Shown here piece by piece: positions 1 through 5,174 of a stretch of DNA of 6,089 bases; position 1 is the first letter of the stretch; the number at the start of each line of letters is the position of its first letter. The stretch is taken from assembly GCA_964453215.1 (NCBI GenBank), contig CAYVRR010000105.1, forward strand, positions 1 to 6,089. The letters run 5' to 3'. The position numbers and the translations under genes are program-made. Source of the DNA: SABI01 sp964453215. GTDB taxonomy: Bacteria; Spirochaetota; Spirochaetia; Sphaerochaetales; Sphaerochaetaceae. The notes under the pieces were generated by a model. It was not told the origin of the DNA, did not search any database, and saw nothing but the letters and a program-made list of their open reading frames with translations.

Positions 1-19
1 ATACATTATAAAAAATTAT

Positions 20-49
20 TTGGGTATATACCCTAATATGTGATATAAT
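20..49 (+). promoter_or_regulatory. Probable sigma-70 type promoter of the binding-protein gene
   Basis: A perfect extended -10 element is visible: TG at 41-42, one base, then TATAAT at 44-49. A weak -35 candidate, TTGGGT (20-25), lies 18 bases upstream and matches the consensus only in its first three bases, so the extended -10 probably carries most of the promoter strength. Transcription would start near base 56, giving a leader of about 50 bases before the ATG at 109. The -35 candidate overlaps the palindrome at 22-33, which suggests regulated access. This is motif reading only; no start site has been mapped. Confidence 0.65.
22..33. promoter_or_regulatory. 12-bp perfect palindrome over the -35/spacer region (possible operator)
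   Basis: GGGTATATACCC reads the same on both strands. It covers the -35 candidate and the first part of the promoter spacer, where a bound repressor or activator could act. It is short and its centre is AT-rich, so chance cannot be excluded. I do not recognise the regulator. Confidence 0.4.
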
Positions 50-61
50 TGTCTTAGGTTA

Positions 62-85
62 ATGATCATATTTTTCTATGATCAT
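62..85. promoter_or_regulatory. Paired ATGATCAT palindromes just downstream of the predicted transcription start
   Basis: ATGATCATA (62-70) and TATGATCAT (77-85) form a perfect 9-bp inverted repeat around a 6-base spacer. Each arm contains the self-complementary octamer ATGATCAT (62-69 and 78-85), so the element is also two direct copies of one palindrome with centres 16 bp apart. It lies a few bases after the predicted transcription start and ends 9 bases before the Shine-Dalgarno. It could be a two-site operator acting as a roadblock, or an RNA hairpin at the 5' end of the transcript. The regulator is unknown. Confidence 0.5.
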
Positions 86-94
86 ATATAAATT

Positions 95-101
95 AGGAGG
101 G
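95..101 (+). promoter_or_regulatory. Strong Shine-Dalgarno of the binding-protein gene
   Basis: AGGAGGG lies 7 bases before the ATG at 109. It is the strongest ribosome-binding site in the window and fits a binding protein made in excess over its membrane partners. It fixes the start codon. Confidence 0.8.
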
Positions 102-108
102 TTTTAGT

Positions 109-1227
109 ATGAAAAAAACCACAGTGTTTTTGGTTCTTGTACTGCTTCTATTGAGCCCATTATACACCCAAGGAGTTAAAGAAAAAGCTCAAGCAAAGGA
201 TGAATTAATCCCTGTAACCTATGTGTTCCCAGCTGATCCAGAAAGATTAGAAGATACACCTTTTTGGGCAGCAATAAAGATGGGTTACTTCGAAGAAGAG
301 GGTCTCGATGTAAAAATCGAAGGGGCTTTTGGTACCACAGATTTAAAAATGGTAGCTACTGGAAATGCTGATTTCTGTGGACCTGGACCAATGTTGATAC
401 TCGCTTCTATTGAGCAAGGTCTTCCGATTAAAGTTATCAGCGCATATGATGCTATCAACATTTGGGGAATGTGTGTTCCCACTAACAGCAGGATTCAGGA
501 TTGGAATGACATGAAAAATGCTCGAACAAAGTATGGAAGAAAACTGACCGTTGCATTAGGTGATGCCTCTTGGGAGATGTTGGTAACTCCAACTTTGGTT
601 GCCGCTGGTGTTGATCCAAAAAAAGATATTGAATGGGTCGTTGCTGGTGAAAATAGATTTATTCAAGTTGCAGAAGGAAAGCTAGATATGCTTTTCTCTT
701 GGCCAGGTGAAGCTTGGCAGCTCATTGGTCAAGGATTTGATTTCAAATACATCGATGGTGATGAAGTATTAAAGACAAATTCCAACTCTATTGTTACTTC
801 AGAGAAAATGCTTAAAGAGAATCCAGAAGTAATAAGAGGATTTGTTAGAGCACTCTCAAAAGGAACCTATTTTACAAAATATAACTCTGAAGCAGCTGCT
901 GCCCTTGTTTGTAATGTATTTCCAAACATTGATGTTACATGGAAAGCTGCAGTATATGTACAAAAAGGAAGAGCTTATCAAATGTTTGGACCAGAAGGTG
1001 GTCCTGACGAAAAGATGCTCTTAGACAATATCGGCTATAGCTGGCCAGACAAATGGCAGCTCAATGTAGACGCTGCCTTAGAAAGTGGTGTTATTAAAAA
1101 ACCTATAGCACTTGATAGAATCTATACTAATGAATTCTTTGATAATACGTGGGATAAGGCCGCAGTTAGAAAAGATGCGGATAATTATGATGTAGAGTCA
1201 ACAAAAGCTCGCTATGTTCTCGAGTAG
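109..1227 (+). CDS. ABC transporter periplasmic substrate-binding protein, NitT/TauT (NMT1/SsuA-like) family
   Basis: A 372-residue protein that should capture a small ligand in the periplasm and deliver it to the ABC importer encoded on the opposite strand. Residues 1-22 form a classical signal peptide: Lys-Lys, a Leu/Val core at about 5-18, and a cleavage region near ...YTQG. No cysteine follows the core, so it is not a lipoprotein. After this comes the typical family opening, with TPFWAAIKMGYFEEEGLDVKIE at about 51-72 (compare the usual 'AlekGyFkeeGLdV'), then the D-L-K-M-V-A-T-G-N-A-D segment that normally contacts ligand, and a type II binding-protein fold to the C-terminus. Many aromatic residues (several Trp and Tyr) suggest an organic ligand. 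The family includes sulfonate, nitrate, pyrimidine and riboflavin binders, and I cannot choose among them. The start is set by AGGAGGG at 95. It is probably co-transcribed with the hydrolase at 1296. Confidence 0.9.
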   Translation: MKKTTVFLVLVLLLLSPLYTQGVKEKAQAKDELIPVTYVFPADPERLEDTPFWAAIKMGYFEEEGLDVKIEGAFGTTDLKMVATGNADFCGPGPMLILASIEQGLPIKVISAYDAINIWGMCVPTNSRIQDWNDMKNARTKYGRKLTVALGDASWEMLVTPTLVAAGVDPKKDIEWVVAGENRFIQVAEGKLDMLFSWPGEAWQLIGQGFDFKYIDGDEVLKTNSNSIVTSEKMLKENPEVIRGFVRALSKGTYFTKYNSEAAAALVCNVFPNIDVTWKAAVYVQKGRAYQMFGPEGGPDEKMLLDNIGYSWPDKWQLNVDAALESGVIKKPIALDRIYTNEFFDNTWDKAAVRKDADNYDVESTKARYVLE

Positions 1228-1252
1228 AATTATAGAGTCATGCTAACTACAC

Positions 1253-1277
1253 TCTGGAGGAATATTATTCCTCCAGA
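1253..1277 (+). other. Strong intergenic hairpin between binding protein and hydrolase
   Basis: TCTGGAGGAAT (1253-1263) and ATTCCTCCAGA (1267-1277) pair perfectly over 11 bp with a 3-base loop, or 10 bp with a 5-base loop. The hairpin starts 25 bases after the stop codon at 1225-1227 and ends 9 bases before the Shine-Dalgarno at 1287. No T-tract follows, so it is not a standard intrinsic terminator. Known parallels after binding-protein genes are 3'-end stabilising hairpins that keep binding-protein mRNA levels above those of downstream genes. Its CCTC (1270-1273) could also pair with GAGG of the next Shine-Dalgarno, but only over 4 strong base pairs. Confidence 0.75.
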
Positions 1278-1286
1278 ATATATATT

Positions 1287-1292
1287 GAGGGG
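1287..1292 (+). promoter_or_regulatory. Shine-Dalgarno of the hydrolase, unusually close to its ATG
   Basis: GAGGGG ends only 3 bases before the ATG at 1296, or 5 if only GAGG pairs. This is tighter than the usual 5-9 and may lower translation. No later start is possible, because the catalytic GDS motif lies at residues 8-10. Confidence 0.6.
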
Positions 1293-1295
1293 ATA

Positions 1296-1916
1296 ATGAA
1301 ACACATATTATGTTATGGAGATAGTAATACTTGGGGGTATATACCAGAAAAATCAACTAGGTATGAAGTAGATGAAAGATGGCCTGGCGTGTTACAACAA
1401 TTACTAGGAAAGGACTATCATATATATGAAAATGGCTTGAATGGGAGAACTACTGTTTTTGAAGATCCAATTGAAGAGGGGAGAAACGGAAGAGAATGTT
1501 TCGAAACGACCCTTAGGGTCAATGCTCCTCTTGAATTGATTATTATCATGTTAGGTACAAATGATACAAAAGATAGGCACCAAAAAAGTGCTTGGGATAT
1601 TGGATGGGGTGTCGATCTTCTCGTAAAGATCATCAAAAAAGAGCTCATCCCTATTCCACAAATTCTCATAGCTTCTCCAGCTCACCTTGACCAAAATTGG
1701 GGCTCTACTCTTCATGGAACAGTGTTCTCATCAACAAGTGTAGCGAAATCTCGAGAGCTATCAGCAGTCTATACAAAGATTGCAGAGCTTAATGAGTGTC
1801 ACTTTATTGATATTGCCCCATTAGCAAAAGTTACAGGTGATGGTGTTCACTTAAGCAAGGATGGACATAAAAGCATTGCAAAGGGGATGTATGAAAAGAT
1901 TCTAGAAATCTTCTAA
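1296..1916 (+). CDS. SGNH/GDSL-family hydrolase (arylesterase/acetyltransferase-like)
   Basis: A 206-residue cytoplasmic enzyme (no signal peptide) expected to hydrolyse or transfer an ester or acyl group. All SGNH blocks are present: block I GDSNTWG with nucleophile Ser10; block II ENGLNGRTT with oxyanion Gly47; block III MLGTNDTKD with Asn89; block V DGVHL with Asp182 and His185, completing a Ser-Asp-His triad. The opening (ILCYGDSNTWGYIP), the ENGLNGRTT segment and LIIIMLGTNDTK closely resemble the Mycobacterium smegmatis arylesterase/acyltransferase MsAcT group as I remember it, and the length matches that group. That points to small acyl esters, but the natural substrate is unknown. The neighbouring binding protein suggests it acts on the imported compound, for example by deacylating it. 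This last step is inference. Confidence 0.9.
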   Translation: MKHILCYGDSNTWGYIPEKSTRYEVDERWPGVLQQLLGKDYHIYENGLNGRTTVFEDPIEEGRNGRECFETTLRVNAPLELIIIMLGTNDTKDRHQKSAWDIGWGVDLLVKIIKKELIPIPQILIASPAHLDQNWGSTLHGTVFSSTSVAKSRELSAVYTKIAELNECHFIDIAPLAKVTGDGVHLSKDGHKSIAKGMYEKILEIF

Positions 1917-1976
1917 TATTGAAAGATAAGATTCTTAAATAGGATATATTTTAAAATAATAATAATTCTTACACGT

Positions 1977-2005
1977 GGGAGCTACATAGATTTTAGCTCT
2001 CTTTT
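1977..2005 (+). terminator. Probable intrinsic terminator in the convergent gap
   Basis: GGGAGCTA (1977-1984) pairs with TAGCTCTC (1994-2001) as an 8-bp stem with one G-T pair and a 9-base loop, followed directly by TTTT (2002-2005). It lies 60 bases after the hydrolase stop and 15 bases before the end of permease A. The T-tract is short, so termination may be moderate. Read on the - strand the stem is followed by mixed sequence, so it serves that operon poorly. The rest of the gap (1917-1976) is AT-rich with nothing else recognisable. Confidence 0.6.
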
Positions 2006-2020
2006 CATCTATAAAAGGAT

Positions 2021-2785
2021 TTAAATTTTCCAAACAATAATTCTTTTCTTAATTTGCCCAACTCCTCCGTAGAAAAACAGCCCTAAAATAGTAACATAAA
2101 AAATACAAGCAAATGATTCTGTCGTCTTCAAAAATTGAGCATATTTGATTATCTGGCTTCCAAGCCCCATATTACCTCCTACGTACTCAGCACTTATACA
2201 AGCAGTGGTAGCAAAAATAGCTGCGAGTTGAAATCCTGTAAAAACATCAGGGAGGGCAGATGGAAGCAATATATAGCGAAACTTCTGCAATCTATTTGCA
2301 CCTAGAGTTTTCATTAACTCATGACGAATATGGGGTACATTCAAAAATCCCGTAGCACTATTCATATTGATTATTGCAAAAGATTGAATAAGAACAGTAA
2401 CAATTCTCGTTCTAATTCCAAAGCCCATCCATAACATCAATAGAGGTACTAGGGTGATTAAAGGGGTGGTTACTAACAACAGGATATAGGGAGTAAGTGC
2501 TACATTGAGCAACATAAAGTTAGTCACAAGGGCAGATAATAACACTCCAACAGGAATAGCGATGAGATACCCAATCAAAATTGTTCTAAATGTCATCCAA
2601 ATATGTGGCCATAGCTCCTTAAAATTAACTACCATAGAGACAAATATTTTTGACGGCGTAGGAAGCAACCAAGCAGGAATATTGTTAATCTTCACTATCA
2701 ATTCCCAAATAATGAAAATAATCAAAAAAAAGGAAATTGGAGTAAAGAGAGTATAAAACCTATTTTTTATCAACTTAATTTTCAT
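2021..2785 (-). CDS. ABC transporter permease A, NitT/TauT family (SsuC/TauC-like)
   Basis: Inner-membrane subunit of about 254 residues with roughly six hydrophobic segments. Key features, numbered from the upstream ATG at 2794: the first membrane helix at about 15-35; the shared family stretch TPLITLVPLLMLW at about 110-122; and the cytoplasmic EAA coupling loop at about 159-182 (HELMKTLGANR...ILLPSALP), with the conserved Gly165 and Pro178 intact. This loop docks on the ATPases. I prefer the ATG at 2785: AGGAG at 2799-2795 lies 9 bases before it but directly touches the ATG at 2794, which would leave no spacer. It is the last gene of the operon, and ATPase B's stop codon lies within its Shine-Dalgarno. 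It is clearly paralogous to permease B, with the same TPxITLVPLxMLW stretch and a shared C-terminal VWK/IWKK ending. Confidence 0.9.
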   Translation of the reverse strand: MKIKLIKNRFYTLFTPISFFLIIFIIWELIVKINNIPAWLLPTPSKIFVSMVVNFKELWPHIWMTFRTILIGYLIAIPVGVLLSALVTNFMLLNVALTPYILLLVTTPLITLVPLLMLWMGFGIRTRIVTVLIQSFAIINMNSATGFLNVPHIRHELMKTLGANRLQKFRYILLPSALPDVFTGFQLAAIFATTACISAEYVGGNMGLGSQIIKYAQFLKTTESFACIFYVTILGLFFYGGVGQIKKRIIVWKI

Positions 2786-2794
2786 CACTTCCAT

Positions 2795-2799
2795 CTCCT
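2795..2799 (-). promoter_or_regulatory. Shine-Dalgarno deciding the start of permease A
   Basis: AGGAG (read 2799 to 2795) overlaps the TAG stop of ATPase B at 2800-2798. The spacing is 9 bases to the ATG at 2785 and zero to the ATG at 2794, so the downstream ATG is favoured. Confidence 0.65.
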
Positions 2800-3595
2800 A
2801 TTTAATTGCACTTAATTCTAAATCTCCAAGCAAGTTGGAAATTCTATCAGTGTATGTTAAAAATTCATGAGTTCCTTTCATCTCAAGTTTCCTTGGATAT
2901 GAAAGATGAATAGACTCTTCACTAATGAGTCGACCTGGCTCTGTCGCCATGACAAAAACACGTTGGCTTAATAAAACGGCTTCATCAATACTGTGGGTAA
3001 TAAAAATAATTGTTTTCCCTGTTCGCTCCCACACATCGAGTATCTCCATATCTAAGTTTTCCTGGGTAATACCATCGAGCGCTCCAAAAGGTTCATCCAT
3101 CAATAATATTTCTGGGTCATGCACCATGGCTCTAATAACACCAGCACGTTGGGTCATGCCACCTGAAACTTCTGAAGGAAAAGCATTCCTATTCTCATAT
3201 AGCCCAACAGTATGTAAAAGCTGATCTAATCTCTCTTGATGCTCGTGGCCTGACATATGAAATACTTTCAAAGGGAGGGCTACATTATCCCGAATAGTGA
3301 GCCATGGAAGTAAATTAGGCTCTTGGAATATAAACCCCATCTTTTTTAATATAGTTTTAGAGAGTTTCTTGTGCGTGTGATGAACACCGTCTATTGAGAT
3401 TGCCCCTTTTGTTGGAGATATAATTCCGTTAAGTAAACGAATTATAGTAGACTTTCCACACCCAGAAGGACCAACAATTGAAACAAACTCTCCTTCGTTA
3501 ATTGAAATAGAAAAATCTTTTACAGCAGTAATTTTCTGCCGTCGAGTTGAGAAGATCTTTGTCACATTATCAAACACAATCTTAGGCGACTTCAT
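2798..3595 (-). CDS. ABC transporter ATPase B, NitT/TauT (SsuB/TauB-like), catalytically intact
   Basis: Cytoplasmic nucleotide-binding subunit of about 265 residues. Positions here count from the upstream ATG at 3619. Walker A GPSGCGKST is at 50-58; the Q-loop FQEPNLLPW has Gln99; the signature is VSGGMTQR at 151-158, where the family usually has LSGGMxQR; Walker B is ILLMD with Asp175 and catalytic Glu176; the D-loop GALD is at 179-182; the H-loop THS has His209. The hydrolytic residues are all present, but the signature that would complete the partner's ATP site has drifted, and the next segment (AGVIRAM instead of VAIARAL) is also unusual. I prefer the ATG at 3595, with AGGAG 8 bases upstream. 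The ATG at 3619 has only a weaker AAGG and would overlap permease B by 13 bases. It probably forms a heterodimer with ATPase A. Confidence 0.9.
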   Translation of the reverse strand: MKSPKIVFDNVTKIFSTRRQKITAVKDFSISINEGEFVSIVGPSGCGKSTIIRLLNGIISPTKGAISIDGVHHTHKKLSKTILKKMGFIFQEPNLLPWLTIRDNVALPLKVFHMSGHEHQERLDQLLHTVGLYENRNAFPSEVSGGMTQRAGVIRAMVHDPEILLMDEPFGALDGITQENLDMEILDVWERTGKTIIFITHSIDEAVLLSQRVFVMATEPGRLISEESIHLSYPRKLEMKGTHEFLTYTDRISNLLGDLELSAIK

Positions 3596-3603
3596 TCCTT
3601 CTT

Positions 3604-3608
3604 CTCCT
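3604..3608 (-). promoter_or_regulatory. Shine-Dalgarno deciding the start of ATPase B
   Basis: AGGAG (read 3608 to 3604) overlaps the TAG stop of permease B at 3609-3607 and sits 8 bases before the ATG at 3595. This is the same TAGGAG design as at the ATPase B/permease A junction. Confidence 0.65.
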
Positions 3609-4377
3609 ATTTTTTCCATATCACTACCTTCTTCTCAATAGCTTCGATAGTCATGTATAGGGTGATTCCTAAAAGAGCAACTAAAAGAATACTTCCATAT
3701 GCCAACTCAGTTTGCACATACTTGGTAAATTGAATAATTTTATTACCCATTCCAATTCCTTTGGCTACAAAATCTGCACTGATTGAGCCAATGATTGAGA
3801 AAATACAACCAAGCTTGATTCCTGTAAAAACTTGTGGCATTGCATTCATGAAATTAATCTTAATAAAAGCTTGAAAACGGGTAGCTCCTACACTTCTAGC
3901 AAGTTCTATCTTTTCATGCTCAATAGTGGTTAAACCTGTGAGAGTGTTTAAACATATGATTGGAGAGGCCTGAAGGATTACTATGATTACCCTCACATTA
4001 GGGGCATTACCAAGCCATAGCATCACGAGTGGCACAAGGGTAATCATTGGTGTAATTACGAGCCAAATGATTACAGGGCTTGCTGCCTTAGCTATAAAAG
4101 AAAATTGGCTAAATATTGAGGCAAGCAACAGTCCAAGTATTGTTGCAGAAAAGAATCCAATGAGGATGATTTTTACTGAAAAAAGGAAATCGGGTAAGAT
4201 ATTGGAAGGAAAAGCCTTAATGGTTCCTTTTAAAACTGATGAAGGAAGGGGGAGTATATAGTGAGCAATCTTCCCTGTATTAGCTAGCCATTCAAGTACT
4301 ACTACAACAATAATGAAAACTATAAATGGTGCCAATAGATGCAATAGATCTACTTTTTTCTTTGTTTTCCTTGCCAT
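3607..4377 (-). CDS. ABC transporter permease B, NitT/TauT family (SsuC/TauC-like)
   Basis: A 256-residue inner-membrane subunit. A basic N-terminus (ARKTKKK) is followed by a very hydrophobic helix (about 13-31) and about five more membrane segments, including TPMITLVPLVMLW at about 109-121. The EAA coupling loop spans about 158-181 (ELARSVGATR...INFMNAMP): Gly164 is kept, but the family's conserved Leu-Pro is Phe176-Met177, whereas permease A has Leu-Pro here. The C-terminus (VVIWKK) parallels permease A. The ATG at 4377 is preceded by AGAGG (4387-4383) with 5 bases of spacing, and that site overlaps the stop of ATPase A. The gene lies between the two ATPases and probably pairs with permease A in a heterodimeric pore. 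The pairing is inference from operon structure and paralogy. Confidence 0.9.
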   Translation of the reverse strand: MARKTKKKVDLLHLLAPFIVFIIVVVVLEWLANTGKIAHYILPLPSSVLKGTIKAFPSNILPDFLFSVKIILIGFFSATILGLLLASIFSQFSFIAKAASPVIIWLVITPMITLVPLVMLWLGNAPNVRVIIVILQASPIICLNTLTGLTTIEHEKIELARSVGATRFQAFIKINFMNAMPQVFTGIKLGCIFSIIGSISADFVAKGIGMGNKIIQFTKYVQTELAYGSILLVALLGITLYMTIEAIEKKVVIWKK

Positions 4378-4385
4378 ATCTACCT

Positions 4386-5171
4386 CTACATATTTTTACG
4401 TACAGCAGCGCTCACTTCTTTGCAATACTCTAAAAATCTGCTGTCAGCATATATATCGTGTGTTCTCTCTTCAAACGGAATATCTATTTCTATCTCTTTT
4501 ACTATCTGGGTCGGCTTTTTCGAAAGAACCAGAACTCTCGTAGCTAAAAGGACTGCTTCAAGAACATTATTAGTAACCATGAGTGTTGTTTTTTTTGTTT
4601 TTTGGTGTATTTTCAACATTTCAAAAGAGAGCATCTTTCTAGTAATGGCATCAAGAGCTCCAAAAGATTGATCGAGAATTAAGATTTCAGGGTTGTGAAC
4701 CAATGCCCTTGCCACTGCAACTCTTTGCTTCATTCCACCCGATAATTCATGGGGAAAAACATCCTTATACTGCAGCAATCCTACTAAATCTAACATCTCA
4801 TCGACACGATTGTACCATTGTTTCCCTTTTAGCTTCATTACTTCTAAAATGAAGCGCAAGTTACCTTCTGCAGTTCGCCACTGCAAAAGGTTGGAAGTTT
4901 GGAAAACAAACCCAAAAATATTGAGTGCTTCCTTAGGAATTTTATTATGATAATTAACTCCATTCAGAATGATGTCACCTGAGCTTGCTTCCTCAATGCC
5001 TCCTGCTATTTTTAGTAAAGTAGATTTTCCACACCCTGAAGGACCTAGAATCACAACGCTCTCTTGATCTCTTATCGTTTGAGTAAAGTCCTTAATAACT
5101 TCAAGAGATGCTTTTTCGTCACTGAATGTTTTTGTCACATGAGAAAGAACTAACTTATCTATGCTAGCCAC
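4386..5171 (-). CDS. ABC transporter ATPase A, NitT/TauT-like, with degenerate catalytic residues
   Basis: A 261-residue nucleotide-binding subunit. Visible motifs: Walker A GPSGCGKST at 43-51 (Lys49); Q-loop Gln91 in FQTSNLLQW, where the family has FQEPNLLPW; canonical signature LSGGMKQR at 143-150; Walker B ILILD with Asp167. The next residue is Gln168 (codon CAA at 4670-4668) instead of the catalytic Glu, and Ser169 replaces the usual Pro. D-loop GALD is at 171-174. In the H-loop, Thr200 is followed by Asn201 (AAT at 4571-4569) instead of His. ATP binding looks intact, while hydrolysis at this subunit's own site should be weak or absent. The reading frame is full length, so this is not decay into a pseudogene. 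The start is GTG at 5171, with GGGAG (5182-5178) 6 bases upstream. It begins 3 bases after the stop of the TIM-barrel gene, so the two are very probably co-transcribed and perhaps translationally coupled. Confidence 0.9.
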   Translation of the reverse strand: MASIDKLVLSHVTKTFSDEKASLEVIKDFTQTIRDQESVVILGPSGCGKSTLLKIAGGIEEASSGDIILNGVNYHNKIPKEALNIFGFVFQTSNLLQWRTAEGNLRFILEVMKLKGKQWYNRVDEMLDLVGLLQYKDVFPHELSGGMKQRVAVARALVHNPEILILDQSFGALDAITRKMLSFEMLKIHQKTKKTTLMVTNNVLEAVLLATRVLVLSKKPTQIVKEIEIDIPFEERTHDIYADSRFLEYCKEVSAAVRKNM

Positions 5172-5174
5172 TCT

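Noticed and set aside
50..108. A TPP, FMN or other riboswitch upstream of the NMT1-like binding protein
   Set aside because: The family includes thiamine-precursor and riboflavin transporters, but the leader from the predicted start to the ATG is only about 50 bases and lacks the conserved riboswitch cores.
109..1227. Assigning nitrate, taurine, alkanesulfonate or pyrimidine specificity and symbols such as ssuA, tauA or thiY
   Set aside because: Only superfamily-level motifs are visible, and the neighbouring enzymes do not match sulfonate, nitrate or thiamine pathways.
1336..1345. GGTATATACC, a copy of the core of the promoter palindrome, inside the hydrolase gene
   Set aside because: It encodes the family-typical Gly-Tyr-Ile-Pro after the GDSNTW motif, so protein constraint explains it. 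A second operator here is not needed.
4589..4603. A-rich run on the - strand (A6-C-A8) in ATPase A, containing an in-frame A-AAA-AAA slippery heptamer
   Set aside because: It could allow frameshifting or phase variation, but it encodes a Lys/Thr stretch in an AT-rich gene. I did not find a stimulatory structure, and the full-length frame is intact.
4386..5171. ATPase A as a decaying pseudogene because of its catalytic substitutions
   Set aside because: The frame, length, Walker A, Q-loop glutamine, signature and D-loop are intact, and the substitutions are complemented by ATPase B. Specialisation is the better explanation.
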